DNA from: Dyella_D sp052115385
GTDB taxonomy: Bacteria > Pseudomonadota > Gammaproteobacteria > Xanthomonadales > Rhodanobacteraceae
Length of the DNA: 64,000 bases
NCBI RefSeq assembly: GCF_052115385.1
Contig: NZ_JBFRGP010000003.1
Span: 353,046 to 417,045, forward strand
Direction of reading: 5' to 3'
Shown here piece after piece: positions 20,726 through 29,308 of the stretch. Each line of letters starts with the position of its first letter. Position 1 is the stretch's first letter. A program made the position numbers and the translations under genes. The notes under the pieces are model-generated. The model saw only the letters and a list, made by a program, of their open reading frames with translations, was not told the DNA's origin and did no database searches.

Positions 20726-21514
20726 TCACACCGCGGTTGGCACCTTGGCCAGGCGGACGAAGTCCAGCGGCGCGAGGGTTTCGGCGCGCGCCTTCGGGTC
20801 GATGCCGGCCGCTTCGATCGCGGCCGCGTCCATCAGCTGGCGCACGGCATTGCCGAGGGTCTTGCGCCGCTGTGCGAAGGCCGCCTTGACGATGGCGTAT
20901 ACGCGCTGCGGATCGCCGTCGTGGCGCTGTTCCGGCGGCAGCGGCACCAGCCGCACCACGGCCGAATCCACCTTCGGCGGCGGACGGAACGCGCCGGGCG
21001 GCACGGTGAACAGCGGCTCGACCCGGCAGGCCAGCTGCAGCATCACGGATAGACGTCCATATACCTTGCTGCCGGGTTCGGCGGCCATGCGGTCCACCAC
21101 TTCCTTCTGCAGCATGAAGTGCATGTCCTGGATCGCCTCGGCGTGATCCACGCAGTGGAACAGGATCGGGCTGGAGATGTAGTAGGGCAGGTTGCCGGCG
21201 ATGCGCAGGCGCTCGGCGCCGAGTTCGCGCGCCAGCGCGGTGAAATCCACCTTCAGCACGTCGGAGTGAACGATGCGCAGCGTGCCCACTGCATCCGCGC
21301 GCGCCTGCAGGCCGGGAATCAGGTCGGTATCGAGTTCGATCGCGGTGAGCTTGCCGGCCGCGGCCAGCAGGGGCAGGGTCAGCGCGCCTTCGCCGGGGCC
21401 GATCTCCACCACCACGTCCTCGGGCTTGGGCGCGATCGAGCTGACGATGCGCTCGATGTAGCGCTTCTCGTGGAGGAAGTGTTGGCCGAAGCTTTTCTTG
21501 GGACGGGCGTTCAT
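20726..21514 (-). CDS. rsmA: 16S rRNA dimethyladenosine transferase RsmA (KsgA)
   Basis: Dimethylates two adjacent adenosines near the 3' end of 16S rRNA during late 30S assembly, using SAM. It has 262 residues. The N-terminal KKSFGQHFLHEKRYIERIV, the SAM loop VEIGPGEGALT, and the catalytic NLPYYISSPILF (NLPY) motif are intact. It lies in the lptD-surA-pdxA-rsmA-apaG-apaH block. Confidence 0.96.
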   Translation of the reverse strand: MNARPKKSFGQHFLHEKRYIERIVSSIAPKPEDVVVEIGPGEGALTLPLLAAAGKLTAIELDTDLIPGLQARADAVGTLRIVHSDVLKVDFTALARELGAERLRIAGNLPYYISSPILFHCVDHAEAIQDMHFMLQKEVVDRMAAEPGSKVYGRLSVMLQLACRVEPLFTVPPGAFRPPPKVDSAVVRLVPLPPEQRHDGDPQRVYAIVKAAFAQRRKTLGNAVRQLMDAAAIEAAGIDPKARAETLAPLDFVRLAKVPTAV

Positions 21515-21533
21515 GGCATTCCGGAAAGCGGGC

Positions 21534-22532
21534 TCAGCCGCGTGCGGCGCGGCGGGCAGATAGCTCGAGCGCCATGCGGGCGGCGGCGATCAGGCTGGAT
21601 GGATCGGCGCGGCCGCTGCCGGCCAGGTCCAGCGCCGTGCCGTGGTCCACCGAGGTGCGGATAAAGGGCAGGCCGAGCGTGAGATTGACGGTGCGGTCGA
21701 AGGCTTCGCTCTTGAGCACCGGCAGCGCCTGGTCGTGATACATCGCCAGCACCGCGTCGTAGCCGGCGCGCTGCGCGGGCACGAAAGCCGTGTCGGCAGG
21801 CAGCGGGCCGAGCAGCTGCAGGCCTTCGGCGCGCAGCGTCTCCATCACGGGCGCGATGGTGTCGATCTCCTCGCGCCCCAGATGCCCGCCTTCGCCGGCA
21901 TGCGGATTCAGGCCCAGCACCGCGATGCGCGGCGCGGCGAAGCCGAACTTGTCGCGCAGCTCCGCATGCACGATGCGCAGCGTGCGGGCCAGGCTGTCCG
22001 CGGTGATCGCGGCGGGGACGGCGGCCAGCGGCAGGTGCGTGGTGGCCAGCGCCACGCGCAGCTCCGGGCTGGCCAGCATCATCACCACGTCGCTGCGGCT
22101 GCGCTCGGCGAAGAATTCGGTGTGGCCGCTGAAACGGATGCCGGCGTCGTTGATCGAGGCCTTCTGCAGCGGCGCGGTGACCACGGCGTCGTAGCGGCCG
22201 CTCATGCAGCCGTCCGCGGCCTCGGCCAGGGTGGTGAGCACGTGCGTGGCGTTGCGCGGATCGGGCTGGCCCGGGCGCTCTTCGGCGGCCAACGGGATAT
22301 GCCGCACGCGCAGCGTGCCGGCCTGGCGCGCGGCGAGCGGGGCGCCGTCGTCGTCGATCAGTTCGATGTGGCTGCCGCAGCGGCGCGCGGCGCGCTCGAG
22401 CAGGCCGCGGTCGGTGACCGCAATGAAATTGGCCGCCAGCGGAGTGGCGGCCAATCGGATCAGCAGTTCGGGGCCGATACCCGCCGGTTCGCCAGCGGTG
22501 ACGGCGAGCCGGGGGAGCGCGACCGCGTTCAA
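21534..22532 (-). CDS. pdxA: 4-hydroxythreonine-4-phosphate dehydrogenase PdxA
   Basis: NAD-dependent enzyme of the DXP-dependent pyridoxal phosphate pathway. It has 332 residues. Recognisable segments are LAVTAGEPAGIGPELL, VTAPLQKASI, FSGHTEFFAE, GLNPHAGEGGHLG, the metal and substrate stretch MYHDQALPVLK, and TSVDHGTALDLAG. The start lies only eight bases after the surA stop, so both genes are on one transcript. Confidence 0.96.
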   Translation of the reverse strand: MNAVALPRLAVTAGEPAGIGPELLIRLAATPLAANFIAVTDRGLLERAARRCGSHIELIDDDGAPLAARQAGTLRVRHIPLAAEERPGQPDPRNATHVLTTLAEAADGCMSGRYDAVVTAPLQKASINDAGIRFSGHTEFFAERSRSDVVMMLASPELRVALATTHLPLAAVPAAITADSLARTLRIVHAELRDKFGFAAPRIAVLGLNPHAGEGGHLGREEIDTIAPVMETLRAEGLQLLGPLPADTAFVPAQRAGYDAVLAMYHDQALPVLKSEAFDRTVNLTLGLPFIRTSVDHGTALDLAGSGRADPSSLIAAARMALELSARRAARG

Positions 22533-22540
22533 GGCATCCC

Positions 22541-23875
22541 TCAGGAAGACTTGCCCGGCGCGGGGTCGCGCAGTTCCGGCACCAGGATGTTGACGTAGGC
22601 GTTGGAACGCATCTCGCGCAGGTAGTCCTCGTAGGCCTGCTCGGCCTTGCGGTTGCCGATGGCCTGGCGGGCCTGGTCGCGCGCGATCTGGTCGGTGAGA
22701 TCGCTCTGGCGCACGCCCAGGCGCTGCATGATGTGCCAGCCGGCTTCGCTCTGGAACGGCTTGGAGACCTCGTTGTCCTTCAGGTCGCCGATCTGCTGGG
22801 CGATCGTGGTGCCCCAGGCCTGCTGCGGGAACCAGCCCATGTCGCCGCCGTTGTTGGCGGTGGTGTTGTCCTTGGACTCGTCCTTGGCCAGCTTGGCGAA
22901 GTCCTCGTGCTTGTTGGTGATGCGGTTGTACAGGTCCTCGGCCTTCTGGCGGGCCTGCTCCGGCGTCACGATCTCGCTGGGCTTGATCAGGATCTGGCGG
23001 GCGTGGAATTCCGGCACCACCTGGCGGGTCGGCGCGCGCTGTTCCATCAGCTTGATGATGTGGAAGCCGGTCGGGCCGCGCAGGGCCGCGCTGACGTCGC
23101 CCACCTTCATGCCGGCGACGGCATCGGCGAAGGCCGGCGGCACTTCGTCCATGCGGCGCCAGCCGAGGTCGCCGCCTTCGAGCGCATCTTGCGCGTCGGA
23201 GAAGCGGATCGCCGCGGCCTTGAAATCCATGCCGCCCTGAACCGCCTTGATGGCTTCCTCGGCTTTCTTCTGCGCGGTCGCGATCGCTGCCGCGTCGCCG
23301 CCGGAAGGCACGCCGATCTGGATGTGCGCAAGGTGGATCTCGCCGGCCTTGTAGGTCGGGCTGGCCAGCAGGTTGTTGATCTCGCTGTCGGTGACGTTGA
23401 CCGAATCGCGCACCACGCTCTCGTGCAGGCGCTGGGCGATCAGCTGCTCGCGCAGCTGCTGGCGGAACGCGGCGAAGCTGGAGCCTTCCTGTTCCACCGC
23501 GGCGCGCAGCTGGTCGGCGGACATCTTGTTCTGCTGGGCCACGGCGCCCACGGCCTGGTCGACGTCGGCGTCGGAGACGCGGATGCCCTGGTCGTCGGCC
23601 TTCTGCACCTGCAGCTTCATCAGCACCAGGCGGTCCAGCACCTGGCGCTGCAGCACGTCCAGCGGCGGCAGCTGGCCCGGCTGGCTGGCGTACTGCTGCT
23701 GCACCGAGCGCACGGCGTCATTGAGTTCGCTCTGCAGGATCACGCCCTCGTCCACCACCGCCACGATGCGGTCCAGCGGCTGATTGCCCTGGGTCCCCGG
23801 CAGCAGCTGGGCGTGGGCGGGAACGACGGCCGCGGTGGCGACCGCGAGCAGGAACAACGCGAGAGGCTGTTTCAT
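22541..23875 (-). CDS. surA: Periplasmic chaperone / peptidyl-prolyl isomerase SurA
   Basis: Chaperones unfolded outer-membrane proteins, including the upstream-encoded LptD, across the periplasm. I use the ATG at 23875 (MKQPLALFLLAVATAAVVPAHA), a clear signal peptide, rather than a TTG six codons upstream. The mature part has the N-terminal chaperone domain (LDRIVAVVDEGVILQSELN) followed by two parvulin domains. The first parvulin includes DLGWRRMDEVPPAFADAV and the second GGDMGWFPQQAWG. It has 444 residues, normal for SurA. Confidence 0.95.
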   Translation of the reverse strand: MKQPLALFLLAVATAAVVPAHAQLLPGTQGNQPLDRIVAVVDEGVILQSELNDAVRSVQQQYASQPGQLPPLDVLQRQVLDRLVLMKLQVQKADDQGIRVSDADVDQAVGAVAQQNKMSADQLRAAVEQEGSSFAAFRQQLREQLIAQRLHESVVRDSVNVTDSEINNLLASPTYKAGEIHLAHIQIGVPSGGDAAAIATAQKKAEEAIKAVQGGMDFKAAAIRFSDAQDALEGGDLGWRRMDEVPPAFADAVAGMKVGDVSAALRGPTGFHIIKLMEQRAPTRQVVPEFHARQILIKPSEIVTPEQARQKAEDLYNRITNKHEDFAKLAKDESKDNTTANNGGDMGWFPQQAWGTTIAQQIGDLKDNEVSKPFQSEAGWHIMQRLGVRQSDLTDQIARDQARQAIGNRKAEQAYEDYLREMRSNAYVNILVPELRDPAPGKSS

Positions 23876-23914
23876 TACGTTTGGGACCTTCAATCGCCTC
23901 TGGCGACCGGGAAG

Positions 23915-26386
23915 TTATTGATAGCCAAGGATACCACGGCGCAGCACCCCTTCCGTCTGGCCGTTGAAGGCGCCCAGACCCTTGAACTGCAGCTCGAACA
24001 TGATGGCGTTGTTGGCGCGGGCGTTGGTGGTGGCGAAGTTGTAGGTGTTGACGTAGTGGCGGCCCACCACGCGCACCGCGACGCAGCAACTGTCGTATTC
24101 GACGCCGGCCAGCGCTTCCACCGTCCGCTTTTCCATCACCGAATAAGTCCAGCGGCCAACCAGGCGCCAGCGTTCGGAGACGGGGTAGACCGCGGAGGCG
24201 TCGTATTGTTCCAGCAGGCCGCGGCGGTAGCGGTAGGAGAAGTTGATGATGCCGTCGGTGCCGATCCGGCGCTGCACGCTGAACGCTGCCAGGTCGGTGC
24301 TGCGGCCGACGAAATAGGCCTTGCCGGTGATGTCGGTGCCGCCCTGCTGGCGCTGGTGCGGGTTCCACTGGTACTGGGTGCTGACGCGCCAGTTGTCGTC
24401 CAGCTGCATGTTCAGCTGGGCCACGTAGTTGGAGCCGGACCAGTCGGTCGGCGGGGCCGAGGTGTTGTAGTTGTTGGGCAGCTGCACGCGCTGCTGGTTC
24501 AAGTAGCGGATCTGGCCGATGCTGGCCGACAGGCGCTCCACGCCGTTGTCGTCCAGCAGGCGCGTGGTCAGCGCCGCCGTCACGTTGTTCGCGTTCATCT
24601 GGCGATCCGCGCCGGAATACTGGTTCGGCGAGAACAGCTGCCAGTAGTCGAACGACATCAGGTTGGTGTCGAACAGCGGCAGGTTGTTCTGGTTGCGGTA
24701 CGGCACGTACAGGTAGTACAGCCGCGGCTCCAGGGTCTGCGTATAGCCCTTGCCGAACAGCGTGGTGAGGCGGTCGAACACCAGGCCCGTGTCCAGGCTC
24801 GTGATCGGCACCGAGCGACTCGGCGAGCGGTTGTTGAAGGGCGAGGTCTGCCCCGCGGCCAGCGGCGCGTAGTAGCCGTAGCGGTCGTAGCCGCCGCTCA
24901 GCTCGTAGGCGGTGTAGCGATAGGCCACCTTCGGCCGCACGTACCACGCGGCGCCGCGGAAATCGGCCGCCAGGTACGGGTACAGGTCCAGCCGGTTGCC
25001 TTCGACCACGTCGTCCTTGCGGAACGCCACGGCCTCGGTGTTGGCGCCGAATTCCAGCCACTTCTGCAGCGGCAGGTTGACGTTGAAGGTGGCGCGCGGC
25101 CAGCGCTTGTACTGCACCGCGGTGTCCGGCAGCGTCGGGTCGACGTTCTGGTAGCTGTCCGCGCCGAAGGTGGCGGTCCACCAGTTGCCGCCGCCGACCA
25201 CGTAGGCGCTGGAACTCAAGGTGCCGATCGCCGAGGTGTACAGGTCGTTGCCGAAGTCGCGCAGGTAGTTGCGGTCCGAGGCGCGGTTGATGCTGGTGAC
25301 GAAGGTCCACGGGCCGACCAGGTGCGACTGGTCGTTGAACTTCACCAGGTAGCGGTCGTCGCCCTTGGTCTGCTCGACGCTGTCCGGATCGTTGGCGCCG
25401 CGGTCGTTGTGCAGGTATTCGATATTGAGCTGGCCGGTGGTGCCGGGGATCAGGTTCAGATAGCGGAACTCGCCGGCCATCATCAGGCCGCGCTCGGTGT
25501 ACAGGCGCGGCTCCACCGTGGCGTCGTAGTTCGGCGCCAGGTTGAAGTAATACGGTATGCCCAGCATCGTGCCGGAGCGGTTGGAATTGCTGAAGGTCGG
25601 ATACAGGAAACCGCTCTTGCGCCGATCGTCGATCGGGAAGGTGAAGTAGGGCAGGTACATGAACGGCACGTTGGCGAAACGCATGGTGGCGCCGTGCGCG
25701 GTGCCCACGCCGGTTTCCTTGTCGATGCGCAGATCCTTCGAGCGCACTTCCCACAGGTGATGGCCCACGTCGCAGGTGGAATAGCTGACGCGCGAATAGT
25801 GGGTGCGCTGCGCGTCCAGCATCTGGCCCTGCTGCGCCGTGCCGTTGCCGCGCGAGGCGAGCATCTGGTAGCGCACGGTGTCGGCGATGCCGGTGCTGGT
25901 GCCGGTATTGCCGCGGATATGCTCGGCGTTCAACAGCTGGCCGGCTTCCTGGTAGCGCACGTTGCCGCGCGCGTCGTAGTCGGTGCTGTCGCTGTTGTAG
26001 TCGGCGGTGTCCGACTGCAGCTTCTGGTCGGCGCGTTCGAGCAGCACCCGGCCCTGCAGGTGGTAGACGGTCTGGTCGGAGCTGTCGACCTGCTCGGCAT
26101 AGACCTCGGTATTGGCCGTGTCGCGCAGGCTGGTGTCCTTGGGCAGCGCCGGGTCGTAGAACTCCAGCAGCGCGTTCGGGCGGCACATGGTGTAGTTCAG
26201 CGGGCGCGGCTTGCAGTGGAACGAACCCAGCGGGCAGGACGGCGTGTCGGGGGTCTGGTTCTCGCCGCCCTGGGTCCCGTCGGAGGTCGACTGGGCTTCG
26301 GCCTGGCCGCCCATCAGGGCAAGGGCCGCGGCGACGGCCAGCAGGCGGCGCGGGGGCAGGTGGCGCGAGGTCGGCTTGAGCGTCAC
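23915..26386 (-). CDS. lptD: LPS-assembly outer-membrane protein LptD
   Basis: Outer-membrane beta-barrel that inserts LPS at the cell surface together with LptE. It has 823 residues. The start is a GTG at 26386; no in-frame ATG gives a complete signal peptide. The signal peptide is LLAVAAALALMGGQAEAQ. The periplasmic LptA-like domain (about residues 80-230) includes LQSDTADYNSDSTDYDARGN. The rest is the barrel. Cysteine pairs near the N-terminus (CPLGSFHC, TMC) and the CC pair in YDSCCVAVR near the C-terminus match the interdomain disulfides known for LptD. It is the first gene of the minus-strand operon. Confidence 0.95.
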   Translation of the reverse strand: MTLKPTSRHLPPRRLLAVAAALALMGGQAEAQSTSDGTQGGENQTPDTPSCPLGSFHCKPRPLNYTMCRPNALLEFYDPALPKDTSLRDTANTEVYAEQVDSSDQTVYHLQGRVLLERADQKLQSDTADYNSDSTDYDARGNVRYQEAGQLLNAEHIRGNTGTSTGIADTVRYQMLASRGNGTAQQGQMLDAQRTHYSRVSYSTCDVGHHLWEVRSKDLRIDKETGVGTAHGATMRFANVPFMYLPYFTFPIDDRRKSGFLYPTFSNSNRSGTMLGIPYYFNLAPNYDATVEPRLYTERGLMMAGEFRYLNLIPGTTGQLNIEYLHNDRGANDPDSVEQTKGDDRYLVKFNDQSHLVGPWTFVTSINRASDRNYLRDFGNDLYTSAIGTLSSSAYVVGGGNWWTATFGADSYQNVDPTLPDTAVQYKRWPRATFNVNLPLQKWLEFGANTEAVAFRKDDVVEGNRLDLYPYLAADFRGAAWYVRPKVAYRYTAYELSGGYDRYGYYAPLAAGQTSPFNNRSPSRSVPITSLDTGLVFDRLTTLFGKGYTQTLEPRLYYLYVPYRNQNNLPLFDTNLMSFDYWQLFSPNQYSGADRQMNANNVTAALTTRLLDDNGVERLSASIGQIRYLNQQRVQLPNNYNTSAPPTDWSGSNYVAQLNMQLDDNWRVSTQYQWNPHQRQQGGTDITGKAYFVGRSTDLAAFSVQRRIGTDGIINFSYRYRRGLLEQYDASAVYPVSERWRLVGRWTYSVMEKRTVEALAGVEYDSCCVAVRVVGRHYVNTYNFATTNARANNAIMFELQFKGLGAFNGQTEGVLRRGILGYQ

Positions 26387-26481
26387 GATGGCGGTCTGCT
26401 GGTTTCGGAAAGGTCGTTAAGCTAGCAGAAAGACCCCATATACGGCAGGCAATCCCCCATCCCCAAGCCTGAGGATTCAGC

Positions 26482-26886
26482 ATGAGCGAGACCAAGCTGA
26501 CCAAGACCGATGCCGAGTGGCGCGCCGAGCTCACCCCCGAGCAGTACGCCGTCTGCCGCTGTTCCGCCACCGAGCGTCCGTTCAGCGGCAAGTGGTACCA
26601 CCACGCCGAAGCCGGCGCCTACGTCTGCGCGGCCTGCCACAACCGCCTGTTCGGCTCCGACGCCAAGTACGACTCCGGCTCCGGCTGGCCGAGCTACTTC
26701 CAGCCGATCGAGCCCGGCACGGTGATCGAGCACGCCGACGACAGCCACGGCATGAGCCGCATCGAGGTGCGCTGCGCCCACTGCGATTCGCACCTGGGCC
26801 ACGTCTTCCCCGACGGCCCCCAGCCGACCGGCCTGCGCTACTGCATCAATTCGGCGGCGCTGGATTTCGAACCGGCTGGCTCGTAA
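26482..26886 (+). CDS. msrB: Methionine-R-sulfoxide reductase MsrB
   Basis: Repairs oxidised methionine. It has 134 residues. Two CxxC zinc sites are present (CAAC at 49-52 and CAHC). The catalytic cysteine is Cys121 in RYCINSAAL. The usual recycling cysteine in the GCGWPS position is Ser67 here (GSGWPS). A Cys25-Arg-Cys27 motif near the N-terminus matches the alternative resolving cysteine reported in Xanthomonas MsrB. It is divergent from lptD. Confidence 0.95.
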   Translation: MSETKLTKTDAEWRAELTPEQYAVCRCSATERPFSGKWYHHAEAGAYVCAACHNRLFGSDAKYDSGSGWPSYFQPIEPGTVIEHADDSHGMSRIEVRCAHCDSHLGHVFPDGPQPTGLRYCINSAALDFEPAGS

Positions 26887-26922
26887 AGACGCGGGTTCGC
26901 AAAAAAGCGGATTCGTAAGAAC

Positions 26923-27843
26923 TCAGGCCATCAGCTCGGCGACATGCGCGCCGACGCTGGCCGCCAGGGCCTGCAGGTCGTAGCCGCCCTCCAGGGTCGA
27001 CACCAGGCGGTCCGCGGCGTGCGCGTGGGCCAGGTCGACCAGGCGGCCGGTGATCCAGGTGTAGTCCTCGGTGCCCAGCTCCAGCTGGGCCAGCGGGTCG
27101 GCGCGGTGGGCGTCGAAGCCGGCCGAGACCAGCACCAGCTGCGGCTTGAACGCATACAGCTTCGGCAGCAGCGCGCCTTCCCACAGCTCGCGGAAGGCGT
27201 AGGAACCCTCGCCCGCCGCCAGCGGCGCATTGACGATATTGCCGACGCCGCGCTCGTCCTCGCGGCCGGTCTCCGGATACAGCGGCGACTGGTGGCTGGA
27301 GACGAACAGCACGCGGCCGTCGCGCTCGAAGATGTCCTGCGTGCCATTGCCGTGATGCACATCGAAATCGGCGATGGCGACGCGCTTGAGGCCGTGCTCG
27401 GCGATCGCGTGCGCGGCGGCGACGGCGACGTTGTTGAACAGGCAGAAGCCCATCGCGCGATCCGGCGTGGCGTGGTGTCCCGGCGGACGCACGGCGCAGA
27501 AGGCGCGTCCGCCGCCGGCCATCACCATGTCCACCGCGGCCACCGCGGCGCCGGCGGCACGCAGGGCGGCTTCGGCGGAGGCGGGCGACATCACGGTGTC
27601 CTCGTCCAAGCGCACCGTGCTGCCTTCGGCGGGGGCGATGGCGAGGATGCGCTCGACGTGTTCGGCGCTGTGCACGCGCAGCAGCTGTTCGCGCGTGGCG
27701 CGCGGTGCCTCGATGCGGTCCAGCGCGGCGTAGCGGTCGTGGTCCAGCGCGCGCAGCACGGCGCGCAGGCGCGAAGGGGATTCGGGATGGCCTTCGCCGG
27801 GATCGTGCTGCAGGCAGGCCGGATGGGTATAGAGCCGCAGCAT
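26923..27843 (-). CDS. Histone-deacetylase-superfamily amidohydrolase
   Basis: It has 306 residues from the ATG at 27843 (MLRLYTHPACLQHDPGEGHPE). Arginase/deacetylase-fold zinc motifs are complete: RPPGHHA, DFDVHHGNGT, SSHQSPLYPETG and SAGFDAHRADPL. Bacterial members act on acetylated polyamines, acetoin-pathway substrates or unknown amides; the sequence alone does not choose among these. It lies eight bases after the adenosyltransferase stop on the same strand, so the two are co-transcribed. Confidence 0.9.
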   Translation of the reverse strand: MLRLYTHPACLQHDPGEGHPESPSRLRAVLRALDHDRYAALDRIEAPRATREQLLRVHSAEHVERILAIAPAEGSTVRLDEDTVMSPASAEAALRAAGAAVAAVDMVMAGGGRAFCAVRPPGHHATPDRAMGFCLFNNVAVAAAHAIAEHGLKRVAIADFDVHHGNGTQDIFERDGRVLFVSSHQSPLYPETGREDERGVGNIVNAPLAAGEGSYAFRELWEGALLPKLYAFKPQLVLVSAGFDAHRADPLAQLELGTEDYTWITGRLVDLAHAHAADRLVSTLEGGYDLQALAASVGAHVAELMA

Positions 27844-27851
27844 GCGGCGGC

Positions 27852-28421
27852 TCAGCTGGCGCTGGGCTTGCGGCGGCGCTCGTGCTGCCACAGCACTTCG
27901 CCGTGGCCGCCGGCGCGCGCCAGCACGCGACAGATCACGAACAGCAGGTCGGACAGGCGGTTGAGATAGCGTTGCGCCTGCGGCCGCACGTCCTCGACGC
28001 GGGCCAGCGCGATCACCTCGCGCTCGGCGCGGCGGCACACCGTACGCGCCAGGTGGCAGCACGAAGCCGCCATGCCGCCGCCGGGCAGGATGAAATCCTT
28101 CAGCGCGGGCAATGGCTCGTTGAAGCCGTCCAGCACCTGCTCCAGGCGGTCGATGTCACGGTCGTCGATCATCGCCATGCCGGGAATGCACAGCTCGCCG
28201 CCGAGATCGAACAGGTCGTGCTGCACCTGGGTCAGCGCTTCGCGCACGTCGTCGCTCACGCCATCGCTGGCCAGCACCATGCCGATGCTGCTGTTGAGTT
28301 CGTCCACGGTGCCGTAGGCGGCGACCCGCAGCGAATCCTTCGGCACGCGCGAACCGTCGCCGAGGCCGGTGCTGCCGTCGTCGCCGGTGCGCGTATAGAT
28401 CTTGGAAAGACGGTTGCCCAC
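27852..28421 (-). CDS. PduO-type cob(I)alamin adenosyltransferase
   Basis: Transfers the adenosyl group of ATP to cob(I)alamin to make coenzyme B12. It has 189 residues from a GTG start (VGNRLSKIYTRTGDDGSTGLGDGSRV). Signatures are YTRTGDDGSTGLGDG, YGTVDELNSSIG, FILPGGG, CRRAERE and YLNRLSDLLFV. It lies just downstream of a membrane protein that resembles the B12 transporter BtuM. This pairing suggests a salvage unit: uptake then adenosylation. Confidence 0.93.
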   Translation of the reverse strand: MGNRLSKIYTRTGDDGSTGLGDGSRVPKDSLRVAAYGTVDELNSSIGMVLASDGVSDDVREALTQVQHDLFDLGGELCIPGMAMIDDRDIDRLEQVLDGFNEPLPALKDFILPGGGMAASCCHLARTVCRRAEREVIALARVEDVRPQAQRYLNRLSDLLFVICRVLARAGGHGEVLWQHERRRKPSAS

Positions 28422-28428
28422 GCGGCGC

Positions 28429-29034
28429 TCAGCGCGTCAGCTTGGAATGGTCCGCCTGGCCCAGCGTGCGCGCCAGCTGGGTGGCCAGCGCGTGCACCAC
28501 CAGGCCCAGGCCCACCCACAGCGCCGTGGTCTGAAGGAAGAACAGGTACCAGTCGCCCAGGTTGGCGAACCAGGCCGCGAAGCTGCGCGGCTGCGGCACG
28601 GTGGCGCTCAGCCAGTAGTAGCTGCCGTTGGACACCACGTAGCACGCCGCCCAGCTCAGCAGCAGGGCGCCCGCCGCCAGGCCCAGGCCGCGCAGGTTCA
28701 GGCCCGGCTTGCGCGCGGCCAGCCAGCTGCCGCCCATCCACAGCGCGAAATACGACGGCACCAGGAACCAGTAGCCGGCCGAGACGCAGTAGTGCTGCCA
28801 GAAATCGATGCCCTGGCCGGTGATCACGAAGTAATCCGCCAGCACCGCCCCGGCCATCAGCAGCGGGAAGGCCCAGCGCGCCGAGCCGCGCAGCCAGAAG
28901 CCGGCCAGGAAGAACACGCCCCAGGAGGCGTCCCACACGTCGTGGTGCAGGATCGAGATATGCACGCGCGTGGCGGCCATGACCAGGGCGAGGGCCGCGA
29001 AGATGCCGAGGCGCTGGGATTGCGTGGTAGCCAT
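28429..29034 (-). CDS. btuM: Probable cobalamin transporter of the BtuM type
   Basis: A 201-residue protein with about six hydrophobic helices. Its size and layout fit BtuM, a Gram-negative relative of ECF substrate-binding subunits that carries B12 across the inner membrane. The single cysteine in ITGQGIDFWQHYCVSAGYWF is Cys83, close to the functional Cys80 reported for Thiobacillus denitrificans BtuM, which ligates and decyanates cobalamin. A second Cys lies in WAACYVVSN. Its place directly before the adenosyltransferase gene, seven bases apart, strongly supports a cobalamin role. The family assignment is from memory of motif and context, not from an alignment. Confidence 0.6.
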   Translation of the reverse strand: MATTQSQRLGIFAALALVMAATRVHISILHHDVWDASWGVFFLAGFWLRGSARWAFPLLMAGAVLADYFVITGQGIDFWQHYCVSAGYWFLVPSYFALWMGGSWLAARKPGLNLRGLGLAAGALLLSWAACYVVSNGSYYWLSATVPQPRSFAAWFANLGDWYLFFLQTTALWVGLGLVVHALATQLARTLGQADHSKLTR

Positions 29035-29130
29035 GAGCTGCTCCAGAAGAAGTGTCGCTAGAAAATGCAGACGCGAAGTCTATCGCAAGTGGGTGCGGGC
29101 CTGAATTGGCCCGGATCGAGTGGCTAAGAG

Positions 29131-29240
29131 CCCCTCTCCCGTCGGGAGAGGGGTTGGGGTGAGGGTACGGGCGGAGTGGTGTGTTGCGCTCCGCCCGTAC
29201 CCTCATCCGGCTGCCGCCACCTTCTCCCGCAGGGAGAAGG
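29131..29240. repeat. Tripartite palindromic intergenic repeat (REP-like)
   Basis: Three consecutive perfect stem-loops fill the gap between the divergent btuM-like gene and ubiH. The first has 10-bp arms at 29131-29140 and 29144-29153. The second has 16-bp arms at 29161-29176 and 29189-29204. The third has 9-bp arms at 29220-29228 and 29232-29240. The first and third have related sequences (CCTCTCCC and CTTCTCCC types). CCCTCTCCC/GGGAGAGGG elements are common between genes in Xanthomonadales. Confidence 0.75.
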
Positions 29241-29308
29241 ATTCAAGTGCGGAGACTGAAAGGCGCCGCAGCCGGGCCAGGCGGGCCGAGCGCGTATCAT
29301 GCGGGCCC

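Noticed and set aside
22733..26425. 1230-codon plus-strand frame across surA and lptD
   Set aside because: It is antisense to two complete, motif-supported genes and is built of biased His/Val/Gly/Arg residues without domains.
29035..29308. Cobalamin riboswitch upstream of the btuM-like gene
   Set aside because: I looked for a B12-box-like sequence on the minus strand and found only the palindromic repeat, so no riboswitch is claimed.
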